NCBI GenBank assembly: GCA_033807775.1
Contig: CM066315.1
Location: forward strand, 5,646,501 to 5,710,500
Reading direction: 5' to 3'
DNA length: 64,000 bases
Source of the DNA: Saussurea involucrata
Taxonomy: Eukaryota > Streptophyta > Magnoliopsida > Asterales > Asteraceae
Both the position numbers and the translations under genes were made by a program. Positions 1 through 12,700 of the stretch are shown one piece after another. The notes beneath the pieces are model-generated. The model did no database searches and was not told the origin of the DNA. It worked only from the letters and a program-made list of their open reading frames with translations. The stretch's first letter is position 1. Every line of letters begins with the position of its first letter.

Positions 1-1
1 T

Positions 2-3000
2 ACCTTCCAGAACAAAAGGCAACTTCCTGATCAGTCCATCAACTCATACATCTCTGAGATGCAAGCTCTTAGAGACCACTTGAGCTTAGGTGCACCCCAA
101 ATTTTCGATGAAACAGCTCGGAAATTCACAGCCTATTTCAGCCAACTACATTTGATTACCATACTGATGGGGCTTACCGATCGCTTTGAGAATGTTCGAG
201 CCTCGTTACTTCATAGGCACCCTTTGCCTACTCTTGAAGAAGCCATTACGGAACTGCTAAGTGAAGAGACTCGACTCCAACAGCGTTTTCCTCTACCTTC
301 AGACGCTGTACTCTATACTTCACACTCTGGAAAGCCGAAAGATAAATGGAACCACAACGACCAGTCTAAATCTACAGGAAAGGGTAATACTAATGAGTGC
401 ACGTTCTGTCACTCCACATCTCATCTCCTTCTCGACTGTCCTGTTCGTCGATGTCGTTGGTGTAAGGTGACACATCCAAGACACTATGGGTCTGACTGTC
501 TGAAACATCCAAGGAACCCGGGTAACCAAAAGCAACAGTCCCGAACTCAATCAGTTGCTGGCTCAATCACTCCAGATTCCCCATCACCAGCAGTTCAGCC
601 ACAACATAACAACAACTTCACACCTGATCTTATGGAGCTCATGCGTCGCAATCAAGAACTTATGGAGCAACTCATGACAGGTTCTATGGGTATGAACTCT
701 CAAAGCACTACCTCGGCATCAGGTAATCCTTGGCTATTTGACTCTGGATGTTGTACTCACATGACACCTAAGGTCGAAGGGTTTGTCTCTAAGCAAACTT
801 CCAGTATGTTCTCGTCGGTTCGTACTGCTGATGATACTCGTTTACATGTATCATTCAGTGGGACTGTATCTACCCCCAACATTCAATTATCTGATGTGCT
901 GCATATACCTAACTTATCTCTGAGTCTGATTTCAATCACTCAGCTTATGGAAGCCGGTCTAATCGTTTTATTTCACCCTTCTGGTTGTGTTGTGCAGGAT
1001 CCAAAGACCAAGCAGATCCTTGGAGTAGGCCGTAAAGTTGGTCGGATGGTTGAAGTGGTCTACCTTCGCATTCCCCTGCCTTCATCCAATTTTGCTGCTT
1101 CTACTTCTGTTTCCAGTACTCCGTCTTTTGAACTATGGCATGCTCGCCTAGGCCATTTATCGTTAGCTAGAATAAAAGTGTTAGCTAGTTCAGGATTGCT
1201 AGGGAACACTTCCTCTGAAAATGTTTCTTGTTTATCTTGTCAACTTGGCAAACATCATGCTTTACCTTTTCAAGTTAATGAATTCAAATATGCGTTTCCT
1301 TTTGATCTTATTCATTCTGATGTATGGGGACCAGCACCACACCCATCTATGGGTGGTGCTCGATATTTTGTTGTTTTTATTGATGATCACACCTGTTTTA
1401 CATGGATTTATCTCATGAAAAACCGCTCAGAACTACCAAAAATTTATATTACCTTTGCTCGTATGATTCTAACCCAGTTTTCCAAGCCCATAAAGGTTCT
1501 TCGGGCAGATAACGCTATGGAATACAAAGAATCTTCTCTCCTCTCTTTTCTTCAATCTCAGGGTACACTTTCTCAGTACTCCTGTCCCGGCACTTCTGCA
1601 CAAAATGGCCGTGCCGAACGCAAACACCGACACATTCTTGATACTGTCCGTACTCTATTGATCTCAGCCAAGTGTCCTGAACGCTTTTGGGGTGAAGCAG
1701 CCTTCACGGCTGTCTACACCATCAATCGACACCCTACTCCCATTTTAAATCAAAAGTCTCCATATGAAGTACTCTATGGAGTATCACCTGCATATGAACT
1801 TCTCAAAGTATGGGGTTGTGCTTGTTTTGTTCAACTACAACCTCATGAACACACCAAACTTGAACCCCGTTCCAGATTATGCTGTTTCCTTGGCTATGGA
1901 ATTGAACATAAAGGTTATCGTTGTTGGGACCCGGTCTCTAAAAGACTGCGTATATCCCGTCATGTCACCTTCTGGGAACATCTTCCCTTCTCTACGGTAT
2001 CTAAATTTCAAGACACAATCGCTTCTTCGCCTCTTTTCTTCACCGACACGTCTATCTCTTTGGACTCACTCCAATTAGATCCCATACTCTCCTCACCGCC
2101 TGTCCCACCCACGTCAGTCTCTTCTCCATCTGAACCTACATCTGCCTCATCTGAACCTTCGCCTGTTACATCTGAACCCTCACCTGGCCCATCTGTGCCA
2201 TCTGACTATACTCAATCATCTGCATCACCTCCAAGGCCTACTTCTGAGCCATCTGCTGAGTCCATGGATCCTAGCTCCTCTCAACCACAAGATGACGTAC
2301 GACGCTCCGATCGGGTAAGACAAGTTCCTTCTCACCTTCGTGATTATCATGTGTATGCCACCTTGCTGTCCAATCATGAACCCACTTCCTACAAGGAAGC
2401 TGCTTCTAACCCTGTTTGGCAGCAAGCTATGACTGAGGAACTTCAGGCACTTGACAAAGCTAATACATGGGAGTTTGTTCCTCTCCCACCTGGCAAGTCA
2501 CCCATTGGCTGCAAATGGGTTTTCAAGATCAAAACCAAGTCAGATGGATCCATTGATCGATACAAAGCACGCCTTGTGGCAAAAGGCTTCAACCAAGAAT
2601 ATGGCATCGACTATGAGGAAACGTTTGCTCCTGTGGCTCGGGTCACATCTGTTCGTAGTCTTCTCGCCATTGCCGCCACCAAAAGATGGCCACTTTATCA
2701 GATGGATGTTAAAAATGCCTTCCTAAATGGCGATCTCGAAGAGGAAGTCTACATGCGACTACCCCCAGGTGTGACCTCTCGTAAGGGTAATGTCTGTCGA
2801 CTTCGAAAAGCCCTCTATGGACTCAAACAAGCTCCTCGTGCTTGGTTTGAAAAATTCAGTAATACGGTTATCTCCTTGGGGTTCTCTCCGAGTAATTATG
2901 ATTCTGGCTTGTTTACTCGGACTACTGCTGCCGACACTATCCTACTTCTATTGTATGTTGATGATATGATCATTATCGGCAGCGACTCTACAGGTATCAA

Positions 3001-3907
3001 CCATCTCAAAAGGTCTCTCAGCTCTTGTTTTGAGATGAAAGATCTTGGTAAGCTACACTACTTCCTTGGTCTTGAAGTTCTATCAGACAATTCTGGCATC
3101 TATCTCTGTCAAGCCAAGTACATCTCAGACCTGTTGTCCAAAGCTGGGATCACGGACAACAAAGTTGCATCTACACCCATTGAGCCAAATCTGCATCTTG
3201 CTCCCAATGTCGGAACCCCTCTGCGGGACCCTACACGGTATCGGCAACTTGTTGGTTCTCTAGTCTATCTTACAGTCACCCGACCGGATCTCGCCTATGC
3301 CGTTCACATCGCTAGCCAGTTTATGGCCGCTCCTTGCTCAGATCACTATGCCGCGGTTCTTCGTATACTGCGGTACCTCAAAGGGACTATGTTTCATGGA
3401 CTTTACTTTTCATCTGCATCATCCTTACAACTTCGTGCCTTCTCAGATGCTGACTGGGATGGAAACATCACTGATCGTCGTTCTACCACTGGATATTGTT
3501 TCTTTCTTGGAGACTCTCTCATCTCCTGGCGCAGCAAGAAACAATCTTTAACAGCTAGATCTAGTACTGAAGCGGAATACAGAGCCTTAGCGGACACTAC
3601 TCAGGAACTCGTATGGCTACGCTGGCTACTATCTGATATGGGTGCTCATCAGTTTTCCCCAACACCATTATGGTGTGACAACAACAGTGCTATTCAGATT
3701 GCTCACAATGACGTATTTCATGAGCGTACCAAGCACATCGAGACTGACTGTCATTTCACTCGACAACATGTTCTTCGCAAAACAGTTAAACTCATTCCAA
3801 TCTCAACCATTGATCACACTGCAGATATTTTCACCAAAGCTCATCTTCCAGGACGTTTTCGGGATCTTGTTTCCAAACTCAATTTGGCTCATTCTTCCCC
3901 CACTTGA
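2..3907 (+). CDS. Ty1/copia Gag-Pol polyprotein, 5'-truncated by window edge
   Basis: Single uninterrupted frame running in from the window edge; the first Met in view is at 59 but the frame is open upstream to base 2, so the true Gag start is outside. Numbering from that Met (1282 aa): CCHC zinc knuckle 114-127 followed by a second C/H cluster, aspartic protease DSG at 228-230, GAG-pre-integrase with H361 and an HHCC pattern, integrase D421, D484, E520 (the last pair with the D35E spacing), reverse transcriptase with YVDD at 966-969, and RNase H with D1130 and E1171. The order protease-integrase-RT-RNase H defines Ty1/copia (Pseudoviridae). A Ser/Pro-rich linker separates integrase and RT. 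No stop or frameshift is seen in the visible part, so the element could be recent. It encodes everything needed for retrotransposition in cytoplasmic virus-like particles. Confidence 0.97.
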   Translation, partial: TFQNKRQLPDQSINSYISEMQALRDHLSLGAPQIFDETARKFTAYFSQLHLITILMGLTDRFENVRASLLHRHPLPTLEEAITELLSEETRLQQRFPLPSDAVLYTSHSGKPKDKWNHNDQSKSTGKGNTNECTFCHSTSHLLLDCPVRRCRWCKVTHPRHYGSDCLKHPRNPGNQKQQSRTQSVAGSITPDSPSPAVQPQHNNNFTPDLMELMRRNQELMEQLMTGSMGMNSQSTTSASGNPWLFDSGCCTHMTPKVEGFVSKQTSSMFSSVRTADDTRLHVSFSGTVSTPNIQLSDVLHIPNLSLSLISITQLMEAGLIVLFHPSGCVVQDPKTKQILGVGRKVGRMVEVVYLRIPLPSSNFAASTSVSSTPSFELWHARLGHLSLARIKVLASSGLLGNTSSENVSCLSCQLGKHHALPFQVNEFKYAFPFDLIHSDVWGPAPHPSMGGARYFVVFIDDHTCFTWIYLMKNRSELPKIYITFARMILTQFSKPIKVLRADNAMEYKESSLLSFLQSQGTLSQYSCPGTSAQNGRAERKHRHILDTVRTLLISAKCPERFWGEAAFTAVYTINRHPTPILNQKSPYEVLYGVSPAYELLKVWGCACFVQLQPHEHTKLEPRSRLCCFLGYGIEHKGYRCWDPVSKRLRISRHVTFWEHLPFSTVSKFQDTIASSPLFFTDTSISLDSLQLDPILSSPPVPPTSVSSPSEPTSASSEPSPVTSEPSPGPSVPSDYTQSSASPPRPTSEPSAESMDPSSSQPQDDVRRSDRVRQVPSHLRDYHVYATLLSNHEPTSYKEAASNPVWQQAMTEELQALDKANTWEFVPLPPGKSPIGCKWVFKIKTKSDGSIDRYKARLVAKGFNQEYGIDYEETFAPVARVTSVRSLLAIAATKRWPLYQMDVKNAFLNGDLEEEVYMRLPPGVTSRKGNVCRLRKALYGLKQAPRAWFEKFSNTVISLGFSPSNYDSGLFTRTTAADTILLLLYVDDMIIIGSDSTGINHLKRSLSSCFEMKDLGKLHYFLGLEVLSDNSGIYLCQAKYISDLLSKAGITDNKVASTPIEPNLHLAPNVGTPLRDPTRYRQLVGSLVYLTVTRPDLAYAVHIASQFMAAPCSDHYAAVLRILRYLKGTMFHGLYFSSASSLQLRAFSDADWDGNITDRRSTTGYCFFLGDSLISWRSKKQSLTARSSTEAEYRALADTTQELVWLRWLLSDMGAHQFSPTPLWCDNNSAIQIAHNDVFHERTKHIETDCHFTRQHVLRKTVKLIPISTIDHTADIFTKAHLPGRFRDLVSKLNLAHSSPT

Positions 3908-3919
3908 GTTTGAGGGGGG

Positions 3920-4122
3920 TGTTAGAGTATATTGTCAATATGTATAGTCCAGGGTTTATTCTGTAATTACCTGTAACTTCCTTGTATAAATAGGTTCTTA
4001 GTTGTGTTATTAGGGTTAATCAACATATTGTAACCTTCTCTTAGTTCATGAAAACATCGGCCGCTTCAGCCATCTCTAGTCTCATCTCAATCAATCAATC
4101 GAATCCTTCACGTATTCTAACA
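3920..4122 (+). repeat. 3' LTR of the Ty1/copia element
   Basis: A polypurine tract (3911-3919, TGAGGGGGG) directly precedes a 203-bp block that begins TGTTAG and ends CTAACA, the expected inverted LTR ends. A TATA box TATAAAT sits at 3985-3991. The block follows the polyprotein stop by 12 bases. The 5-bp target duplication on the right would be CTTCC (4123-4127); its partner lies outside the window. Short LTR typical of compact copia elements. Confidence 0.9.
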
Positions 4123-7100
4123 CTTCCATCATCGACCATAAACTTTTATAATCTCATCTTTTGACCTACTTTCGAGATCGGACTTTGAGCTTTCAATTAC
4201 ACATAGATTGAAAGTCATTTATACTAAACTCAATTACTCACTGCTTTAAGAATTGTACTTCTTTTTGACTCGGTTCTTTATTCTATAAAAAAGTCATACT
4301 AAACATAAAACAGTAATCCTTATCTTATTCTATCATATCCGATGTATCAAACACATCTTTATAGATCCGACCACGGTCCAGCTTATTTACCGAGTTTGGT
4401 CTTTTTACGCTCGGCCCCAAGTTTACACTTAAAATCCGATCCAAAACACCGACTTTTTTATATTTGAAAAATGTTATGGTCAATTTTGTATTAGATTATA
4501 TTTTACGATTTCTTTTTGAACACAACAACAATATATTATAATATTGATTCTTATATTATTATTTTTGGCTCTCCCTCTTTCTGTTACTTTCGTCATTTAA
4601 TATAAATTTTGTTTCGGATTTCATATCTACCACTTTCTTTGCAACTGGAGGTATTTTCTGCATCTTTTCCTAATCTTCTGTTTCATTTTTTTAATTTAAT
4701 CGAATGTTGCAGTGGAATGTTAAATGTTGGAGTTTGTTGATTGCTATTCATCTTAGATTTATATGTATTTTTGAATCAAATTATTCGAGTTGTTTGGATA
4801 TATTTGTGTGGATATTTGGATTCAAGGAAAGGCTATTGGGTTTTTAGCGGTGAGTTTTGAAAGTCATTTTTAGGTTTCTTAACCTAAGGTATGTTCTACA
4901 ATTTTATGGATTCTCATGTTCATGCAAGTATATGCAATTTTGTGATATCGTTTATCTTCACTCTGTTTACTGTCTTCGACCAATTTGTGGTGCCATGGGC
5001 CAACAATGAAGGATGGATAGAGCAACTTCAGTATAAGAGTAGGTTTATTCTTTCTACCCTTTGTTATATGTTTATTATTTGGCATGGTGTTGATAAATAA
5101 TTTGTCCTTTACATCTTTTATATATTGAAGGTACATCTACTGTATTTAACCATTGTGTTAGTATAGAACTATACTTATCTGTTGATTATCTCTCGACCTG
5201 TTGTCCAAAAAGAGATATACTTTATTAAAATATTTTTCACTTACTGGAATTCCATGCTTGGTTTTGAAAATAAGGCTTGAATGCTAATCTAATGCATCTG
5301 CATACCTTACTTTATTTAGTTCTTCATTTGCATCGATCATATCAAGTTATCTAACTACATGTAAGGTGCAAATGCTTGAATAAAAGTTATTAAATGACCA
5401 TCTACTCTAGAGCCTTAAGTTGTTATAAGAACCCTCAAAAAATCTATGTTTCCTTTAACACATGAAGATCCCAAGAGATGAACTATTTTACACAAGTAGG
5501 AGAAAACTAGGTCATGTGCCGGTATTAGCCTATGGGGACGTGTTTGTTGCTTTAGGGTTCTTTTTACCTCTGCTCTTTTAATTGCTTTTCTAGGCTGTTT
5601 TAAATCTTGTGCTCTCCATTTCTCTGTATTAGTTTATGATAAGTTTTTGCCTTAATTAAAAATGATGAATTATCAATTTGTTGTGTATACACACAACTAA
5701 ACCAACTAATGTATAGTAAATAGAACTTGGTGTATTGCTAAGTTTCAGCAATCCTGCTTATGGTTTGAATGAGATAATACAAATAAGGACATGAACATTT
5801 GCATTTAATTTGTGATTTATTGAATACGTTATTAGTTGACACATTTAGAATATACATTTTTCATATTTGATTTACGGGTCCTGTAAATCAAAATCAAATT
5901 AAATTCAAAGAAAACTTAGTATAAGTGTTTAGTGAATATAAATTTATGTAAAACTATATTTCATTTTAATTTTACTATTGAACATATAAAAACGTGTATG
6001 CAATTTAGTAGATGTTTGTTGTTTAGGAGAATAACTGATAGTGTACAATTGGTCCCAATAATTTTTTTATGTGAAGATGTTAACATGGTGAGTATAAAGA
6101 AGATTGCATTTGGATTTTCTCTACAATTGGTGTTTTCTTCCTCCTTTACATGAATATTGGATAGTGACTCTTGATCACAAAGATGGTGGTTCATTTAAGA
6201 ACAAATTTGTAACTAATGATAGATATACACAATTATGATGGTGGTTCCATAGTAATCCTATATGAAGAAAACTATTGATATAGCACTAAGGTTTGAAAAT
6301 TGAACCAGGGGACTCATATAAGAACGCATGTTGATAGTCTTTGTAAACATCTATCAAACGAAGAGAAACGACGGGTGAAGCATCTGGTGATGTCGGTTAA
6401 ATTTGGACAATATTGGAACCAGTGTGGTTGTGGAAAGTTTATTGTTCAATTGTAGTTTATTATTAAACTTGCTTTATTAGATGTTTTGCACCAGGTACTC
6501 ACGGGTTGGGTCGAAAATGGAAAGGTTTGTTCGAAATGGGTTGGGTCGAATTATGGTGACTTTTTGCACCACCAGGTACTCTCACGGGTAATGCATTTTT
6601 TTGACAAATTAAATGTATATTTTGAATTCGTAGCCTTATACTAGGATGTTGATTCGTCTCTGGTGTAGAATGTACCAAAGGGTGCCAAAATCGGTAATCA
6701 CTAGGTGAGAAAATGAATGTAACTCATACCGTTGATTGTTTGAAAATTACACTATGTTGCTGATTTTCAGATATTCTTAGCTTTTTGACATTTGAAATTC
6801 AGTTGTTCAGTGCCTAATTTCGACTATATCGTAATTACCTACATAGTTAAGTACCAAATTCGATTAAAATCATCTATTTTGTTTGACAACTATTTCCTAA
6901 GAGTAGGGCTATGTTGTTAATTTCTAATAAAATTCTTATCAATGCGTTATTTTAGGAGTATTGAGGTTGACACTAAAATTCAATGTGTAGCTCTTTTAAT
7001 AGGTTGGCACAGTAAAATTGCTAGAAGCGAACTGAATGATAGAGTGACATAGACTGCCTACTTGAACTTATTTGAGTTGATTGGTGGAGGGCCATTATAG

Positions 7101-8694
7101 GTGATATCAAACCAACTTTGCGAAAAAGGGCCCCCGACGCTTAGGGAGCAAGCTATTTTTTCGTGTAGATGAGGGAAGGATTATTTGATCCTTAGAAGGG
7201 AAGGAGCTAACCAAACATCGACTGTTTGAACTTTGATCTTTAGAAGAGGAGCTAACCAAACATTTCTAAATATAAAACCATTTGTGTTTTTTAATATTAG
7301 TTAATTTGGAGAAGTTATGTTTGAAAGGAATATTACGAACCAGAGCACATACCTTCGAAGAAAGCACACCTTCATGACCACAGCCTCAATCCGATCGTGC
7401 GACGGTGGCTTTCGCTTAACTTCTTCCAAACGTACAATCTCTTTGCATCTTCTTTGCATATTTTGTAGTAGTTAGAAAAGCTTAATAGATTGATTATTGA
7501 TTTCAATAGTATACATTTTGTGTGTTTTTATCTGCATTTAAGTTTATCACTTTTATTATTGATGTGAGAAAGTCGTTTAAGGATTGAATTATCATTCCCA
7601 TGGTTCTTGAAGTCTTTTTCTAACATATCCAACGTCACTATGTAATTCCAAGCATAAGATTTTGCTACCGCACAACGCGCGGTGTCGCACCTAGTTATCT
7701 ATAAAGAAAGTACGAGATAGGAGATGAAATTTTCCAAACTTGCAGAACACCCGAAAATGATTACTTACTAAAGTTAAATTGTTTTTTACTTTTTGGCTAT
7801 CAAATTTTGAAATTAAAGGACTAGTATTGAATATTTTAATAATATAATTATTATTATAATCTCCGAGATGAAGAAAATGTTGAAGATGAAAATAACTTCT
7901 TTGTAAAAAGTTTGATTTTCGATTCTCTGACTTTGAAAAATTTGTTGAAGATGCTCTTACGAACCCAAAGTCCCAGGCTCCAGCCTCAGATATATACTTT
8001 TTGAAGGACAATGACTCCCTGATAAAGAAAAATGGTTTCACACTCATAAACATGTCATGCTTTTAATTAAAATTTTATTTAAAATTATATACCTATATAT
8101 GACCAACAATAGAGGCTTTGGTCCTTAAGAGCATCTCCAATGTAAGAACTCCTATTGTGGAAAGTTCTTATTTAAGAACATTGGTTCTTACCATGAAGTT
8201 TGTGTAAAATGTCAATGTACTCATTTTTATTGGTACTTAAATTTAATATTTGATATTTATTTATAAATATAAAATAATTATTAATGTAAACAAATACATG
8301 GGACCCACAAAAATGAGGTTCTTATAAGAACTACCATTGTGGACTTTTATGTGAATTTTTAAATTATTGAAGTGGAAATGAGGTGGCACAAAAAAGTACA
8401 AAAAGAAATTCTCTAAAAACACGTGCCTTGAAGTACAATTCCTATCAAGCAACGGATAGAATCTTTAGCAAATGACTTGAGTACTATAAAGTAGTAAAAG
8501 GACAGGGTGACCTTCATGGATCCAGTAAGATTCAACCTCACATCCTTTAAATTCAACCCTCCCCAAACACCATTTACATTTCATTATCCCATCTTTGATG
8601 CTCAAAAATAAAGAAGATACAATGACGGGTTTTCTTACGCAAAAACGACGATATGCGAATCAAACCGAGCAAAAATATTGTCTAAAGATTAATT
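4123..8694. other. Gene-free, AT-rich intergenic region with degraded repeats
   Basis: About 4.6 kb with no coding frame that resembles a protein family; all ORFs are short and AT-driven. Recognisable pieces: a near-duplicated CACCAGGTACTC..ACGGG motif at about 6490 and 6570; a Helitron-type 3' end at 7691-7694; a block ending GTTGAAGATGCTCTTA near 7943; and a MITE left end GAGCATCTCCAATG near 8131 whose right end is not clear. The last 200 bases before 8694 are probably the DRM 3' UTR and downstream flank. Confidence 0.6.
7664..7694 (+). mobile_element. Helitron 3' terminus (orphan)
   Basis: An imperfect GC-rich stem (ACCGC...GCGGT) is followed after a few bases by CTAG at 7691-7694 and then T, the hallmark arrangement of a Helitron 3' end inserted between A and T. 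No matching 5' TC end was recognised to the left, so the extent of the element is unknown. Confidence 0.35.
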
Positions 8695-9725
8695 CTAACT
8701 TCTATTTTTCATAATGTTTTTCACCCCATCGAGAATGCGAAAATAATCAAAGAAAAGAGAAGAGTGCTCACCTTCAAGCCCGTCGCGGGTCCTCCTATTG
8801 CCGCCCGCAAGGTTGTTGCACGGGCTGCCTCCGATCACGAGATCGAACCCGCCAAAGGTACTGACCCACTGACTTAATTGGTTGAGTGTGACGTCCTGCA
8901 CGTCCGACACGTGAACCAGATTTCCCTTTTGGTTAGTTTGCTCCCACCACCCCTGAAGAATATTCCTACAAACCGTGGATTTCTCGACAGAGACCACGTT
9001 ATTGAGCGGAATTCCGAGCTTGTGTAGCGCAACTTCGGCCCCACCAATCCCGGAGAAAAGTGAAAGAACGTTCATTCCATTGGGGTACAAGTTCTTCAGC
9101 ACGGATAGATGATAAGCAACTGTATCGATCTGATGACAAATTTATAATGTAAATGTAAATCTTATTAGAAATAAAGTAATAGAAACCAAAAGTGTGGATG
9201 GTTTCTTTGAGATATGCGGAACCCGATCAGATTACTCTCCAAAAGAGAGAATCGGCTACACTTTCACCATTTCTCCTCAATATAATCTCAATTCTCTCCT
9301 CAAGGCTCGTTGGGAGAGTAATCTAATGAGGTTCCACATATTTTCGCATGGTATCAGAGCCAAGGTCATCGGAGCAAATTTTGTACCCGTCCCCTTTGAA
9401 CACTATGGGGCAATTTGTACCTGTCTAACCTTTGTTAGAGAGGACGTGTAAGCATGTTGGAGTCTCATATTAGCTAGATGTGTACCATTTCTCATATATA
9501 TAATTATATATAGGGGTGGGCTCAAACGAGAACGCTAACTATTTAAGAAAACACGAGAACGGTCATTAATGTACAAAATCATATATGATTCACGCGACTT
9601 AGGCTCGCGGCCAAACTCGCTCGCGGCCAAATTTTTTGCCGTTAATGTAAAATCACATGTGATTGTGCACATGATTTGTTGTTCTCGTGTTTTATTAAAT
9701 AGTTAGCGTTCTCGTTTGAACCTTC

Positions 9726-9781
<56 letters not shown>

Positions 9782-12700
9782 TAGTGTGAGAAAAAAAGTT
9801 AAGGTAAGAAGGGATTTGGACCCTTGATGTTAATCTCAAAACAACCCATGAATTGCGCTTTAGAAGGGAATTGATCCGTACATCCCATTAGTGTTGATCT
9901 TCGATTAGGATTGATCCAAGGGTCCAAACCCCTTATTACCCTTCTCACCATAACTTTCATTCTCACAAGAACCAAACCCTATGTGTATATATATTGGAAC
10001 TTTTTTTCTCTCCTCGATTCTTTTAGAGAGTAATCTAACGGGGTTCCATTCCACATATTTGCATGATATCAGAGCTAAGGTCTTTTGAGGACTGTACCCG
10101 TTTGGCCCCCTATGAACACCAGGGACAATTTGTACCCATCTAACCTTTCTTTAGAGAAGGCATATTGGAGTCCCACGTCAGCTAGACTTTGACCATTTTT
10201 TCTAAATATATGTTGGAACCTCTCTTCTCTCCTCAAGGGCTTTTTTGGAAAGCAATCTAATGGGGTTCCACATATTCCATAGTCCCAACATATATTAAAG
10301 TAGAAATGTACATGTCTAGTCGATATCGGACTCTAACGCGTCCCCTCCAACAAATGCTAGATGGGAACATATGTCCCAAAGATAGACAGTGATGCGAGAT
10401 ATGTAGAAGTAGAACCCAATCATATTACGGTCCAGAAGAGCCCTAGGGAAGATAAGGGGGCTCCAACATATTACTATCAAGCATTTAGCTTGAACGATGT
10501 GTAGCCCAGCCTTTAAGTGGAAAGATACCGATTGAAGAAATAAAATGTGGGTGGTTTTAAGGTTCCAACCTGAAACGCATTGCCCAGGCCTTTATATCTT
10601 TCGACTCTGCTTGCACCTCTTGTATGATAGATCGGGTACCCCATTATCAATTCTATCTCGTCAGGCTCGAGGGGTGCGACCCTGGTCTTCCCTGTCCACA
10701 CCATGTTCCATTTCTTACATTGACCAATAATGTAGTTCTTCACATGTGAAGAAGGCTCAGTGTTAGAACTCTCAAGGGCCACTCTAATCCTATCCGTTAG
10801 TTGGGCACTTCCAATACACGTCAATATGCAATTCAATTGTTCTCTCTTGTCCCATGATGGCCACCATTTTTTAGTTCTGGGAAGAGCTTCAAAGATTGTG
10901 AGTGGAGGTAGTGGTTGAATCGGGAATCTGTTTTCTAAAGGAAGGTTATGAATATAGCCTCGTTTTCTAGCTGCAGCACAGAAGTATTTTGAATCCACAA
11001 ACTCGGGATCAATCTCGTAAAGAAAACTCTTGATTCTATTCCATGCCCCTTTTGGCGTAAGAGCAACATTTTCGTAGTAGAAAAATGGGGGGCCAATGGC
11101 TGCCTCTGGAAGTGTTCTGCAAACCACGTGAAATGATGGTTCACGAGGAACCCCAAATCCCACCATTGGATTAGGAAGGTGAAGGACTTCATGATCTTCA
11201 TCCTTACTTTTGCTCTCATGTTTTCTGTCAAGCTTCATGTTTTTACTCCAAAACTTGTCTTTTTGAAACTTCCTCTTCTTGTCCTTTGGCTGTACATAGA
11301 CAAAAAAATAGTTGTAGCTAACCCAAAGGATGGTGGAGTGAGTTAGGTGGGAAGGGTTATTTAGGTAAACACCTTCTGACAGATTTTTTTTAAATGTATG
11401 ACAACTTTACGACAGAATTAGAGCATTTCCAGCAGATTCTCTATAATTAAAAAAAAATAGAGACCCAAAAGTCAAAATTTCTAAAAATAATTACATCCAT
11501 TATATTATTCAAATATTTCATAAATTTATCATCCCAATACATTTTTTAAAAGAATTTGTATAAAATTAATAATAACTCACCCCTATTGGTGGGAATAAAT
11601 AAAAAAGTAGTTTCGCTCTCCATATATCAAGTTTTAGAGAATTCTCTAAATTTGGAGATTTCTCTAGTTTTTTGTATTTTAGAGAACAATATAGATAAGC
11701 TGTTAGAGCAATTTAGAGAACAAAAGTCCAATTTTCTCTATTTTAGAGAAGATGTTGAAGATGCTCTTAAGAACGTCTCCACCTAACAAAATAATGTTTT
11801 TTCCTAACATAAGAATGCCTCAAAATCTGTCAGAAAGTTATTCTCCTAAATAGCATGTGGTGTGGGTAGGGGGAGAAACATGTGACTAATGGAAGTATAA
11901 TTACAAACCAATAGATGTGAGCACGATCCAAGTATATTGGCGTTCATTTGTGTATCAAATTCTTTTGATACATGAGCAGCACTGATAAAATCTACTAGCT
12001 CCGATAATGGTGCATCTTTTCCTACAAATTTAATGACGGGTTCATCTTACGATCACGTTTTTACAGTGTGAAATGAAGAACGGAAGAAATGGTATAAGCA
12101 AATAGAACCATATACTCTGTAAACATGGTAGTAAAAGGGGAAATTGACCGAAATGGCCATTTCTCACTCTCCAATTGGTCTCCTAGTCATTCCTCTCCTC
12201 TTTTACCTAAATGTTGCTGCCTACACAAATGACATGTCCGCAAACTGCGGAGGGTGAAAAAGTTATAAAAAATCTGAAATGCTCAGCAAGTGCAGGGGCC
12301 AAAACTGCAAAATATTTTAATCATGTCCGCAACTTGCAGACATAAACTTACAGATTTGGTCCCTGTACTTGCGGACCATGTTCAGAAACTTCTTCTTTTT
12401 TACTTTTTCACCCTTTGCAATTTGAGGACCTGTCACTTGTGGAGATAGTGACATTTTGGTAAAACCAAGAGGGAAATGGCTAGGAGACCAATTGTGAAGA
12501 GAGAAATGGCTGTTTGGGTCAATTTCCCTAGTAAGAACACATGGAAGTAATCTCCGTCTATTGTATTCATAGGTTTTGAGAAGGCCAAGTACGCACCACA
12601 TCTACTAATAGCAGCAGAAGCTTCTTCAGGTGAGTATCCCATATCAATCAGACACACCAACGGATCATCCTTTTCGAAAGAATCATCGCTGTCTTCCTGG

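Larger units (their letters stand above)
9200..10277 (+). mobile_element. Tandem TRIM-like (small LTR) remnant in DRM intron 8
   Basis: Related LTR-like units of about 110 bp (CTCCTCAAGG...AATCTAATGNGGTTCCACAT) end near 9342, 10058 and 10277. The first two are each followed by a tRNA-Met type primer-binding motif (TGGTATCAGAGC at 9349; GATATCAGAGCT at about 10062) and by a shared internal stretch containing AATTTGTACC. The next unit begins with TTGGAGTCCCA/TTGGAGTCTCA. This is the LTR-internal-LTR-internal-LTR layout of a tandem TRIM. The middle unit is split by nested MITEs (9513-9978). No coding capacity. Confidence 0.55.
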
